This document shows positions 36,538 through 49,791 of a stretch of DNA of 64,000 bases, in pieces. Origin of the DNA: Augochlora pura (Eukaryota; Arthropoda; Insecta; Hymenoptera; Halictidae). The notes beneath the pieces are model-generated. The model had not been told where the DNA came from and did not search any database. It saw only the letters and a program-made list of their open reading frames with translations. Each line of letters starts with the position of its first letter. Within the stretch, counting starts at the first letter, position 1. Location of the stretch: contig NC_135775.1 in the NCBI RefSeq assembly GCF_028453695.1, positions 10,742,046 to 10,806,045 on the forward strand, read 5' to 3'. Position numbers and translations under genes: made by a program.

Positions 36538-39500
36538 ACTTCGACCTATCATTTTTTTTCTAACGCGACGAACAATATCTTTTTCAATTTTATGTGCGAC
36601 ATATAGATTAATCATTTTTATGCAAATTACCATTTTCGTCAATTGTGCTGTTCAGTATACGAATTAAATCGCATCTCTCGTTCTTACAATCAATTTATAG
36701 TATCGTATATTATAGTATATTAATGTATCGATTATGTAAATAATCTCCCGTAAGCTTATTATATTAGCTTTTCCAAGATTAATTCAACGGTTCCAAAAAC
36801 CAGATAACTTCAAACTGATCAAATTAATCGACCGACTATCGCGTCAGAAATATCCTAAAATTGATTTAATATCTTGTACGTCCGTAAAGAGATTATGCAA
36901 TCATTATCAAAATTCAAACTACGTATCTATAACGAAATAATTGACGCAAGAGACAAAGAAGATCGAATCGATAACCTGAAGCCTAATAGTATCTTCAAAT
37001 CTTATACTGATATAGCAAACTCACAAAATTTTCTTATCTACAAAGAACGATAGATAATCAGGAAGTCAGGGATATAATTAATAGTATAGGATAGATACAA
37101 TAATTTGCTTGTTTCGTATCAAATACTTTGGACAGAAATGTTTTAAATATAGAATGCAAAAAGATATTCGGTACGAAAACTATTCTATTTCGCTTTCATA
37201 TCTGTTGAAATTGTATAAAAAATTTGATAATTATATTGCAAATCGAATCCCAAATTTTTTAATGTTTTCTCATAGAATGAGAGACACATTTCTACAGAGA
37301 ACACATAGGATATTTAATTCTTATGTTAATAGTCAACACAAAATAAAAAAAACTAGACTTTCATCCTATTCTCAATTCCGAAGATTTTTCAAGTTAAAAG
37401 TAAAAAAAAACGAATCGAACAATATGTATCTGACTATTTAACCGGATTCATATTAGTCACAAAATTTTTGCACGCTATTACATAAGGAAAACAAGTTACA
37501 AATCAAGTTTTCGATTTTATCTTATAACAACCATCTCATTCGATTTGTTTATGCAATATCGACTATCTCATTACATTGGATTTAAGATTTCACTTCTGAC
37601 GCTCAGCTGTATTCTTCAACAAATGATATTTAAACCGAAATATCAAATGTGATTTTGCAGAGTTTAAAATATCAAGAAACTAGATGCAGTAGCGATTAAG
37701 AAGTGATCGCGTGACTACTACTAAGTCCTATTTTATATTCTCTTCCTAATAACCTTAAAACTGCGACCACACCCTGTAGGTCATGGTGCATGGTAAGTCA
37801 AAAGGGCAATCGATTGTCAGATAATTTCGATGAGAAATATGCTCGACGGAGATCCACGATAAACGCGATGTTCTCTGTACTGCTGCGCAACATTAAATAC
37901 ATTTCGTTCTTCTTCTATTCTTAAAAACTAGATTAATGATTTTTAATAGAGAGTTCATAGCTTGATTTGTTTGAGATAATATAATAAAAAAATAGCACTT
38001 GTGTGTTACGCACGTATATTATTTGGACGTATTTTAAGCGTTCCATTTTGCGCCACTAAAAAGAAGACATTCAACGATGGGAATCATAGATCAATGAGAC
38101 CATAACATCGTCTTAGCACCGGGGTCATAAAAGAAAAGTTCATGCTACTGTTGCATTTTTCGTTGCCAAATGGATTAACACGAGATTTATTTTACAAAAT
38201 TGGTAATGACAACAAAATGTTACAGTATACGTATAATTACATCGTAATATCCTTTAACTTTAAAAAGGACCTTATGTAATTAAAATGACCAAAAGGTAAA
38301 CATTTCCTTGTAAAATGTAAACTTCCTTTTATTATAAGCATACATTATAAATTAGAAGAATTTTATGTCGTAGAGATAAATATGACTACTTTAAGACTTT
38401 TAAACTAATAATATGTAAAATAAATATAAATTGTTCCTCAAAATATTCAGAAATAAATATTTTGAGAAAGTATTGCAGCGAATTTAATTACCCAATTCCA
38501 TCACAATTCAATCACCAAGCACAAACATTGAAAACATATTCAATAAATAAACGCTTATTGCCGAATGTTATGCTTAATTCACATTACATACTAAATTCAT
38601 TATTCTTTAATATAAAATCGCATATAGTTAGTTATTAGAGAAAATTGCAATTTCGTTCGACTGTTTGAAAAAATAAATTACTAATACCAAATTCGTCTGA
38701 ATTAATTAATAAATAAAAGAACCGTATTTTCTAAACGTACGAACAGGTTTCCTGAATACTTATTTCACAATTATAGAAATGACATAATTTAACACACGTT
38801 CTTTACACTTATATTAATTTATAAATTAATAATCAACCACGAGAATAAGGTAAGAATTGAATGCTATCCTCTTTTGCAAAGAAAGCTTGTTTAACTCTTC
38901 CTTAGCCTTCAATGTCATCGCACAATATACGTATTTAATACTATTTCCGTATACCATATCGTACCCCTAAAACATGCGAACGAATAAAAATAGTTATGCC
39001 ATAAACAAGGTGTTTTTAACTCTGTTCATAATTCAACAATTTCTCTTAAGCGTAAATAATTGTATGGGATGAAGGAGAAAACCGCTTTGTCCAATACGAC
39101 TACAGTAATAAGGGCACTATTATTTATTTATTATTAATTACACATAAATATACAGTTATAATGCATTAATGTAATATAGTATAGTCATAACAGTACGATT
39201 CAGTTTTCTTCCCGAACATACTTGACATAGTATCTGTAAATACGTATATGATGTTAAAGTTTCCACCCCAATTTTCTTTTCACATTCAAAAAGCAAATTT
39301 TACCTACAATAACAATCAAGAGAGCGACGAAAGTAAAAGAAAATAATATAAACAACAAATTAGAAACTCTATGAAGCACAAGTGTTGTGCATATCACAAA
39401 ATGGTTTCGTTGCACACAAATAAAGAGAAATATATTTAAATAATTGATGTATTCGTATTCCTCACTTCGATGTTAATAATAAATGGAAAAAACCTCCTAC

Positions 39501-39835
39501 TGCTACGCACACCGATAGATGGCTACATTTCCCGCTACTATCTAATTCGCCACCGATTTACATATATACCGTCTTTAACCGGCCTTACAATATACTCACG
39601 GTTCATGCAAAGCCTAAATATGAGTATTCTAGCAAGTCCAGGACGAAAACTATATCGCCTTTCTTTTATGAACCATTTTTCTCATGATTTGGAGAACCGT
39701 CAAAACAAAAACTACCCAACTGTCAACTTACCCACGAGAAATGTCCTTAAGCCCTCGTATATCCGTGGACCGCTGAAAAATTGTAGAATCAACAAGGAAA
39801 CACTGAATGGAAAGTGATCCCTTTGTCAGCTCCAA

Positions 39836-39845
39836 GTCACGTGAT
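39836..39845. promoter_or_regulatory. E-box GTCACGTGAT, distal
   Basis: Contains TCACGTGA, the core bound by MITF/TFEB-type bHLH factors in lysosomal gene promoters (CLEAR motif). About 1.5 kb before the Vps8 start codon. Function inferred only from the motif. Confidence 0.3.
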
Positions 39846-40743
39846 TTCCTCGATCGATATTTATTGACGTTCCGTCTCCTTCATGAGCGCGAGCTTTTTC
39901 GATACTGAACGTGCACAACCACTTCGTCGGAACGCGCCCCGTGTACTGAAATAGAGAAACGTTAGGCGTTCACTGAGCTTGCGCGTGCTCACATACGTCA
40001 TTGGAATCGCTTCTGAGTACACCTGTTAGTGAGAAGAGGGCGTGACATATAAGATATTCCCCTGGCGGCTAAAGATATACAGCCTTAATCCATTTTATAA
40101 GATTTAATCATTAAAACCAGAAACGCTAATAAATATCGTATTGGTCCTCACACATTTATGACTTTTACAAATTTCAAAAGCTACTGAAGTATTTATATTA
40201 ATCCTTTATATGCTGATGATTTACTTCTCTATAACGCAAATTTGATTTTTAAAATACAATGTTGATCTTTACAACTAATAACTTCTAAAGTAGTTGCAAT
40301 TTATTTATTATTGTTAACAAAACTTTTAATTAATTACTATTATGATGTAATGACTATTGAAAAATAATTGCATTTATAGATTGTAAACAAGTAACATTTA
40401 TAGTATGTATCCATACTAATTCAAGCACGTAGTACTTACGTCCACATTTCAAACATTCTAATAATATTGAAAGTAATTTTATTTTTATATCTATTATTTT
40501 TGGTTATTTTCATATCGTTCTATGTAAATGAATTTTAGAAGAAAATGTATGGAACTTTCTGTATAGAAAAGTTACTGTTATGAATGAATGCTATATTTTT
40601 AGTATAAATAACGTTTTAGGATTAGGCGCATTTTAAATAATGCGCCTACCGAGTTGCAACCTGCAATACAATAGTTGTAGGTCGGTAAATGTATAGACGT
40701 ACAGCATATATAATATGTAGACCTCTGCATTATCGACATTCCT

Positions 40744-40753
40744 GTCACGTGAT
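40744..40753. promoter_or_regulatory. E-box GTCACGTGAT, proximal
   Basis: The same ten bases as at 39836, about 630 bp before the Vps8 start codon, matching nine of ten bases of the palindromic CLEAR consensus GTCACGTGAC. Confidence 0.35.
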
Positions 40754-41192
40754 CGTAAGGGCTTGTATAATTCAGCGATCTTTTTCAAACAAAACCGGAG
40801 AGTATTATGAAATTTTTAAATGATGTTATCTTGAAATTACTTTTTCAATTTAATACATGAATGATTTAATGATTATTTAATAGTTTCTTCTTCTGACAAG
40901 TCTATAGAATTCGTTGCAGTATAGTGAATGCGTGCTACATAAATAATTTTTCATAAAAATACATACACTATTTTACTTTAGAAAAGTTTCTCCAACATGT
41001 TACGATTGAACCTAAGCGGAACTTTCTAACGTGTTTAGTTTTCACACAATACATTTTCATTTCAATTTTCAAGTACAGCACATCCAGTTTTAAAAAACTC
41101 TCAAATAATTTATTTCCTATGTACGCGCATACATACCACACTCGGAGAGTGTGTTTATATATTTATACTGTACATGTTGAGGATAATTTACG

Positions 41193-41204
41193 TACGCATG
41201 CGCC
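41193..41204. promoter_or_regulatory. NRF-1/Ewg-like site upstream of Vps8
   Basis: TACGCATGCGCC resembles the palindromic GCGCATGCGC site of NRF-1 (Ewg in insects), which is common in housekeeping promoters. It lies about 180 bp before the start codon. Confidence 0.4.
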
Positions 41205-41384
41205 CTGGAAATTCGTTTTCGAAAAATGCTGGAATTTTAACTTGCGTAAGCGTCCTCTACAGTACTAATATGTACTAAATGTGACAGAAAATCTATTGCA
41301 AAGCATTTCTTCTACAATTCAATGGAAAACTACTACTATATTTACGCATGAACATCAGCTGTGGAATGACAGGTGGAATAAAAA

Positions 41385-44300
41385 ATGGCTGAAAATGGGT
41401 TGGGATCAGATGCTGAATCCCAAGAATACCTAACAACAGAGGTTATTAATTTAGATATTGAAGAGGTAATTAAATATTTCTCAATATTATATAGTAAACA
41501 CATAAATTCCGTAAGACACTTCATTTACAGGTTATGTTCTCATAGCTATAATGATTCTGTTGTGAAGTTTATTTTACTGCGTTTTTTAAATAATACAATT
41601 ACTAACTCACATTTTTTTAAAGTTTTAAAAATTTGATTTTTTATTAAGTTCTTAATATATCGTATTTTTTGTATCAATTAATGGATGTTTGTCTCAAACT
41701 TTCAAATATACATGTAGTTATCATTTATAATTAAATTAAGAAATAAAGTATAATATAATCATATCTCTTTTAGCTGGACAATACAGAATATGCTATACCT
41801 GCTGTGGAGGAATTACCCTCCTTAGAAAGTATATTAACAGAGCCTGACTGTGCTTCCTTGTCTGGAACAGATGATGATTTTGTTTTAGTAGCAGGAGAAA
41901 AATTGGGGAGCAGTGAAACAACAAGTGTTGGAAGTCATTTATCATTAAATTCTTTAAATAAACCGAATAAAAGTTCACAATCAACATGTTCGGGTGCTAT
42001 TTTGAGGCATGTTATACTAAAAGGGATATCTGCACAAATTGTGTCAGCTAGTGTAAGTTTTTAGATATAACAATGGATTATTATATTTAAATTAGATCTA
42101 ATAGTTTTATGTAAATACGTGTATTTAGGAAAAAGTTAATGCTGGTTTGGCTAGTGCAGTTGCTGCTGGAGGAAACATGCTAGTAGTTGGTACTAGTCAT
42201 GGTTTGGTACTAGGTTTTGATTCTTCACAAACTTTGAGATGGTGCGATCAAGAGGCACGGCATCAGGGTTCAGTATCAGCTTTGTGTTTTAATTATGATG
42301 GAAGCAGAGTGTTAGCTGGTTTTGCTAGGGGTCACATATTAATGATAGATAGCTTCAATGGAAAAGTATTAAGAGTACTTACTGATGTTCACCCTCTTGA
42401 TACAGCTGTACTACATGTTAAAGTAAGATTTATTTACATGTAATTTTGTATCTAATTTATTTTTTAATTTTCGCTATTAAAAAACACCTATTTTTCTATA
42501 GTTCACAGATTCACCAAAAGTTGCATTATGTAGTGACAGCGGAGGATCAGTTTTTGAATTAAATTTTACAAGAGTTATGGGAGTACGAGGTTGTGATAGT
42601 AGATGTTTATTTAGCGGATCTAGAGGTGAAGTATGTACATTGGAACCTTTGCTACTAAACCATCTGCCATCGCACCCCCTTAAAAATTATACATTAGTTG
42701 CAATGGCAACATTATCAAAGGTTTGTTCAAATATCTTTTTTTTTTATTAAGTTTGAAAACATGTTAAATGTGTTCATATATGTATTTAGGTACTAGTAGT
42801 TTGCATAAGGCCTCGAGTACGTGTTGTATTAACTCATTCCTTGTCTGGTGCTCCTGTTGCACCACCACAATTGTCTTGGCAACTTGTTGTTATACAAGCA
42901 GCAGATACTTCTCGTGTAATTGACCCAGTCCTAGCACTTGCAAGAGACGATGTGGTACACTTTTATCAAGTAAGACTGTTTCACGAGTTTATTCACTAAA
43001 TAATCACATTGCCAACATTTTCTACCATTTAAAATTTTCAATTAGGTATGCACCGAAGCTTCTTCAAGAGTGAAATTGTCTCCTCTACGAAGAATGACTC
43101 TTCCTTATACAATAAGTAACTTACGGTGGCTAAATCCAAGGTCCTTAGCAGTACTGGATAACCAAGAAAGATTACATCTATTAGATGTAAGAGCACAGGA
43201 TAATTTGGAAACTTTGGATATGAGTCGTGTTGGTATTTCATATGCCTCTAGCCATTTTAAGGGTCTGTCAACTGGTGGAAACGTTTCAAAGGTAAAGATT
43301 TATTATACAATTAACTAATTTTATCTAATGTGAGAATAATAAATGTTTTTCTTTTCGATATTAGGCAATGGCATTAGCTGGTGAACGAGCATGTTATAAT
43401 ACTGTAGTCACATTTGGTACTCAGCTTCTACTTTTGGGTACGAAAAGCTTACATGTAGTATGTATACGAACGTGGACAGAACGACTGAGACATTTAACAA
43501 TGCAGGTTTGTACATTTGAACGCATGTCGCAACTCAATGATACTATTTAAAATAATTTTATACTCCCTTTTGCATTTTCATACTGCTAGACGATTTTCAC
43601 AGATTTTCTTTCGTCCCCTTAAATTTAGAAAATTTTAATTTTAACAAAATAGTTAAATTTTTAACTTTAATAATTTCTTTTCTCTTAACCGCAAAAAACT
43701 ATATAGATGTTTTTCGCATTATGTTTCACATGTTTTTTTTTTGTTTCAGAAAAGATTTCCAGAAGCATTAGCTCTAGGTCTCTCTTTCTATCAAGATAAA
43801 GGAAAGGCAGTTGTTGGTCTCCGTGGTTCAAAGCAACGCCGTAAACAAATAGCACGTGATAAAGTGTGTCAGGTTTTAACGCAGTATATGGAAGAATTGA
43901 TTCGTTGCACTGCAGATGAAAATACAGAATTCGAAATAGTCACAACATGTGTAAATTATTGTATACAGTTAGAGAATACAGAATTATTATTTGGGAAACT
44001 ATGGGATGCAATTTCCGAATCGGAGGGACTTAAAACATGCTATTTGCACGCTCTTGAAAGTCCTTTATTAGATGGGAGTTTGCGACCGCGACTACCACCG
44101 TTAATTGCTCAACAATTAGTTATTGTTTACGATCAAGAGGGAAAAGTAGACTCCTTGCAAGCAATTATAGTGCTATTGGATGTTGACTGCTTAGACATTC
44201 ATCAAGTATGAGAAAACCAGTATTATAATTAATTTTTAATTCGTATTTAATTTTTTTTAAATTAATTTTAATGTGCAGGTAACTACAGTTTGTCGACAAC

Positions 44301-47300
44301 GAGGACTTTGGGAAGCTTTAATACATCTTCAAACAACAGCGTTGGGTGATTTTACTGCTCCCATTCATCAACTCGTACCAATTTTACAAAGTTCATTAAC
44401 GAATTCGATAAATCCATTAACGCGAGATATTATACAGCTTGGTAACGCAATTCTGGTTTATGCCAGTTGTTGTCTCGCTGGTCGTGGATTTCCCAGAGAC
44501 GAGCTCCCTGAAGGGAAATCCCAAAGAGCAAAAACAGATGTATTGAGAGCTCTACTTTCACAGCATTCTAGTTTAGCTAATGACTCCGAAAAGCAGTATC
44601 CATATCTAAGAACATTGCTTCAATTCGATGCAAAAGGATTTCTCGATGTGATAGCAATTGCATTTCAAGAGCCAGAATTTACATCTGAAATGGGTCTCAG
44701 GCAACGACAAAGGCTCATAGATGTACTGATAAATATTGTCATGCCTAATACACCACTTAGTCCAAGGAACTCTGACTGTATCACTGACGATCGAAGAAGT
44801 CTAGTTCTTATATTCGTAGCTAACGAAGTCGCAGAAAATACAGTTAGTTTGGAACCTAGTATGTTAAATAGGATGATAGAAATATTATGTGCCGATTCAA
44901 ATATGGGATCATCAAAAGAGCTTAAGACTGATAAAGAAAACGCAATATTGGGATTGTTACGTTCGAAGAAATTGCGTAATATATCAGATAATACTTTACT
45001 CAACCTGGCTGAACGAGCTAAGTTGTAAGTATAAACTAAAACTTCTTTTTCAATCTTATGAACCCTTTACTATATGATATAAAGTCAAACTCGTGATGAA
45101 AATTTTAAACAGAATTTACTGAATGTGAATGCTATTTATTTCTTTTTAACATTAAATAAATATTGTTTGTAAAAAATATAAATTCTTTTATCTTCTGTGA
45201 AATAACTAAAAAGAAACAAAAGGCTAATAATTGTATAACTGATTTCAAGGTGATTCACTTAATTATCTTCTTTACTGTGAATAACGTTTGTGTTAAAATA
45301 CCTTAATACAAAAATATTCTTACTAGTGAATTCAACTTTTAATATGATTCAAATTGCATACAAAATATTTTTTGTATCATCATAATTGAAGGAGATATTT
45401 AAATGGCTACCTAATATGAAATATGTTCATGAACAAAGTGTGACATTAAAATTCTACATTTCAAGAAATTCCATAATTTTATTAATACTAGTAGCATCAT
45501 ACATAGTAACTTGTATCGCAGTACATAATGTTACAGTATGCAAGTTGCGGAGTTGCTGTACAGTGCCAGAGAAGATTGGATTGCAGTTTGTAAATGTATG
45601 ATACTGCATCCATTCAGACACCATGATATCTGGCCCTGGTTGGAACGTCTTTCTCAGAATTCATTACAAGAAGTTGTTATGGTTAACATTGAAGCTCTAG
45701 TGGAAATCAATGCAAATCAATTTGCGATGCTTATAGCAACACATATGCAACATAGTGTAGAAAAAATCATACGAGAACTAACAAATAATCCAAGCTTACA
45801 GTATATACTATTGGAAGCTTTGTATCAAATAATCCAATATAAAGAAGAAGACATTACATTAGAGCTCTCAATTGAATTATTAGAAAAGTATTTGGAATTA
45901 ATGTGCAAAATGCATCCAGAATGTGTAAGTAAAATTTTCGATGATACTTATATTTGAAAATTTATAATTTTGGAAATTAATTATTATCTAAATATAGGTA
46001 GTTCGCCATATTCAAGGTGCCCATGGTTGTAGACTGAATAAAGCACTTAATATAGTTCAAAAGGCAAAGCATAAAGATGCAGAAGCTGTAATGTTGGAAA
46101 AGTTGGGCAATTATCAGGATGCATTTGAAATTCTACTGAAAGAATTTCAAAATAACCTCGAGCTGGTAAATGTATTATATAGAAATAAATATTGATAATA
46201 CGGTTAAACATTAATTTTATATTTTTACAACCAATAGGTGATTCCCAGAGATTTTGATTTGTCAATTAAGAATTTGATATTTTTTTTCCCAATTATCTTC
46301 AGTTCATAACTAAAAATGTATAAGAATCCCCTATTGCAGTAATTCATTTATAAGCATTTCATGAGTGCTTCTTTTTAGTACTGTCAAAACGAGATTTCAG
46401 AAAATGAAACAATTCATACTACTGTACAATTAGCTGGGTTGTGCAGAAGGTCTGCTGGAAATTTAGATTGGATGCCGCTTGTTGAAACCATACTTAAAAC
46501 TCACTCAAATAGTAACAATGAAAGAGGTATTTTAGTTAGCAGTTCCATTGTTAATATGTAATATTATATATTTCAATCAAATGTAGTATATTATTATTTA
46601 TATAATAATATCCAAGGTAGTATATTATTATTTATATAATAATATCCAAGGTAGTATATTATTATTTATATAATATCCGTGGTAGTATAATATTATTTAT
46701 ATAATAATATACTAATAATATAGTTTTTATAATTACAAATAAGTATTAATTATGTTAAATTGCAGTTGAAAAATTAAGTGGTAAACTATTAAGGATTGTC
46801 TTAGAATTTCTGAGTGGTACAACAGCACTGTCTCTTGTACTAGAACAAATTCTAAAACATCCACTAGCAACAAGTGGTACGATAGGTGATATAAGACAGT
46901 TGTTATCTGGAGTACTTACACATTCTCGATACGAACAAACTTTAGTGGAAACTACTGCACGTTTGGTTAGTTTAGAGCTTCACGAGGAACTAAAAAGAAC
47001 GTTAAGGTATTAAGTAAATCGACATAAATTCTGAGCATTGAATCAATATTGAAAGTTGTTTAATTATTTGAACTTTTATATTTAGGGATGCAGGAAAGGG
47101 GTGTGCCATTATATCACTGATTTGTCCAATATGTCGTCATTTGTTGTCACAATGCACGGATTATGTAATAGTTTTCAATTGTGGTCATGGTTTTCATTCA
47201 GAATGTTTGGGTGAACCGAGATCATGCTATAAGTGTTTACACTCAAAGGGATGGGCTCCCATTGTTACTAATATCACACGTCCTACCAGATCATTCCATG

Positions 47301-48052
47301 TAAGCAATAATGCAATTATTCTTGTTATTAACCCTTTATGGACGAAGACAAAATATTAAAGGAATTTTTCTCAAAGAATTAGATTACATGTAAAAGTGAA
47401 CATAATCTGAGATCTCAATATTTGTGATACAAATAATACTTATTTACATACACTTGATAATGTTGATATGTTGACATTCGTCCTCAAAAGGTTAATTCAT
47501 ACTGTACTTTGATAGTATTATGTTAAAAAATGTCATCATTTTGCAGGAACATAAACAAAGTCTACCACCTGAATTTATGCATAAAGATCTTACTCTAAGA
47601 CTCGCACCACCCACTTTACCAGATCTTGAAGGTATTTTCTAATCTAGTCTTCAAATATCAAAATTCGATATCACACTTACCAGTGGACTGTAGCATTTTA
47701 ATGATAAAATAATGATTCTGGACTTTTATGTATATGTATATTATACCAGATCTCCCATTTTCATTCCATGAACACTATTTGGTTTTGCTTCCATATATCA
47801 TATAATAAATTTAATCCTCACCATTTTCAATAAGGACCCTTTCTATACGATTGCTCGAGTACAGTGTTATTATATATCCCCCTTAATGAACTAAATCCCA
47901 ATATTTAAGTCATTCGTCTGCTTGACTAGCTACAAATATGCTGTACGTTTGTATATTGTAAAGTAATATATTGTGTATAAAATCGATAAGAATTTATTGC
48001 TGTAAATTCTATTCATTTTGCAGCTTGTTGCCAAATATCAGTCATTAAGTGA
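41385..48052 (+). CDS. Vps8: Vps8, CORVET tethering complex subunit
   Basis: Vacuolar protein sorting 8 homologue, about 1304 residues, close to the family's usual 1200-1430. CORVET tethers early endosomes and binds Rab5. Exons: 41385-41465, 41774-42052, 42129-42422, 42502-42720, 42790-42969, 43046-43291, 43365-43505, 43750-44205, 44279-45024, 45537-45924, 45998-46165, 46379-46526, 46766-47006, 47086-47299, 47547-47631 and 48024-48052; phases close. After an acidic N-terminus, a WD40-like propeller spans about 120-480 (GSRGEVCTLEPL is Vps8-like), then a helical solenoid, then a C-terminal RING-H2 from about 1209 to 1247 (CPIC, NCGHGFHSEC, CYKC). The last junction is uncertain: reading through the donor would stop at 47642 instead. 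AATAAA overlaps the 48050 stop. Intron 12 holds a minisatellite. Confidence 0.92.
46583..46711. repeat. Minisatellite in Vps8 intron, 31-34 bp period, about 4 copies
   Basis: Units start GTAGTATATTATTATTTATA at 46583, 46617 and 46651, with a variant at 46682. Each unit is itself a near-palindrome (TATTATTATTTATATAATAATA), so it may fold into hairpins. Confidence 0.8.
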
Positions 48053-48198
48053 ATAAAGACATTAATTAAGATGATAGAAACATTTTCATTTTTTGTTAAT
48101 ATTTCATATTGCTTCACATGTGGATGCAAATTACTTCTAAAAACATACAATAAATAATTTGTTAGAGTTCAGAATACATGTCCGCCTACACATTGTTC

Positions 48199-49791
48199 CT
48201 ATGTTGGATAATGACAGATAATTTTGCGTTTAATGTTCTTGATAATCAAAACCGGTTTCTTCGGTACATTTTCTGTTAGAATATGATTAGGATCTAATGG
48301 CTCATATCCTAATAATTCACCTGTTAGTAACTTCACAACAAATGAAAACGTACTCAAATCAGATAAAAATGACTTTTGCATAGGCAATAACTCAATATTG
48401 GAAACGTAATTGTCCACCACTGATTCTAGTTTTGTAATATGCGGAATAATGTTTGATATTGATAAATACTGCTGTAACTGTAATTTGAAGAAAAAAGAAG
48501 CATTGAACTATTACTGATTTCAACTTAAAATTAGTCAACTCCCTTACCTTATAATCACATTTCTCTAAGTTATTCAGAAGTTTTTCAACTTCTTTAATTA
48601 ACTTGTATCCTTCCAATGCATGCCCATGGTTGTAAGATGGATCATGGGCTTGTAGACATACTTTTAACAAAATTACTTCCTTTTTTACTTTATCCAATAA
48701 CAGTGATAATGGGACTCCATGTAATGTTCTACTTGCCATACGAATCTTAGAATATTTATCACAAATCTGCACTTATGTATAATTCAATCAATTTCTAAAT
48801 TATTATATGAAATATAAATTAAGTTTAATAAAATCATACATTAAATAACTATTTGAAATATAATAAAAATAAAAAAGGAGAAAGTACAAGCATTATAGAG
48901 GAATTTAGGTAATCTTCAATTTTTTATGCTTGTAGTAGTTTTGGAAAAAGTTCAAGTGATCTTCCATTAAAAAATTGAGCATTTTAATTTTAGTGTATTT
49001 AATAATGTTTTGTATGCAGTATTTTTTTCTTAATTTAAACTGGCCTTCAATTTTTTAAATGAAAAATACATATTCATCGGATGATATGAAATTTCAAATA
49101 AAAGTACATTATACAATGACTTAACTGTACAGTAACTATGTGAACATCTTATGTACCAAAAGAATAGGTAATAAAAAGTAGTAGATAAACAGAATATTAC
49201 CTGCCGATTGATAGAGGTCCACGAATTTGAAATCTTATCGACAAATTGTTTTATTTCGTTACCTCCTGGATGAAGCGGATCAATTAAATTCCATAAAGAG
49301 TCGAGTTTATTCTCGAGACCCCGTGAAATGTTATTGAATACCAAGAGTTTAGATTCTAATTCATGATTGATTCTTAAATTGTAATGATTCTCTGTCTTCA
49401 ATATCGCTACCTAAATAAAAACCTGTCTTATATTTTTTTTTGCTGATCTTAATTTATAATATTTTGTCAAATAAACGTTAATGCACTTTTTTTATTCTTT
49501 TATATCCATGAATTGTAGTTGTCAAACAACTCTTCTCTTTTTGTACGTTCACTGTAAATACCTTTTAAGCTAAATAACTCAAGAATACGTAGTTTTAATG
49601 CCAGTATGTCATACAATTCCGTTTTCAAACATTCCCGATCACGAAATAAATTATGTAAATCGGAATTATAATAATTTATATCAACTTCCGGGATTATGAA
49701 AATGTTAAATCGTATAAATACTCACATTTCTCTTAAGCGTGCTTATGAGCTCGCTTTGAGACATTTCCTCCTTTCTCAGCAGAAATTCCAT
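48199..49791 (-). CDS. Uncharacterised helical (coiled-coil-like) protein, 257 residues
   Basis: I do not recognise the family. Four exons in transcription order: 49791-49726, 49410-49201, 48766-48548 and 48477-48199; all GT-AG and all phase 0. The protein is mostly predicted helix, with heptad-like stretches (LRINHELESKLLVFNNIS, LLLDKVKKEVILLKV, LIKEVEKLLNNLEKCDY) and a basic C-terminal tail (VLIIKNIKRKIICHYPT). No membrane segment or signal peptide. Size and shape would suit a subunit of a cytoskeletal or kinetochore-type complex such as dynactin p24 or augmin, but this is a guess and no signature motif is seen. An in-frame second ATG lies nine codons downstream. The gene ends about 150 bp from the Vps8 end, tail to tail. 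Confidence 0.7.

Larger units (their letters stand above)
35930..41384. other. Gene-poor region upstream of Vps8
   Basis: About 5.4 kb. Open frames at 37109-37441 (110 codons) and 39470-39817 (115 codons) have no recognisable domain and no homologue I know; I treat them as chance. GC-richer patches lie at 36190-36540 and 39780-40080. The second may be promoter-like, but no gene starts there that I can see. Confidence 0.4.

Noticed and set aside
37109..37441. 110-codon frame, possible gene
   Set aside because: Basic, AT-driven composition (Lys, Asn, Tyr, Phe), no recognisable domain, no promoter or splice context.
39470..39817. 115-codon frame, possible gene
   Set aside because: No domain or homologue recognised; isolated in noncoding DNA. 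It cannot be excluded as a small lineage-specific gene.
41466..41636. Read-through of Vps8 exon 1 as a separate short protein
   Set aside because: A good donor at 41466 and an acceptor at 41773 keep the Vps8 frame; the read-through is intron.
44665..45003. 112-codon minus-strand frame
   Set aside because: Antisense of a Vps8 exon that keeps frame with its neighbours.
46583..46711. CRISPR-like array
   Set aside because: Repeats are directly adjacent with no unique spacers and lie in a eukaryotic intron; it is a minisatellite.
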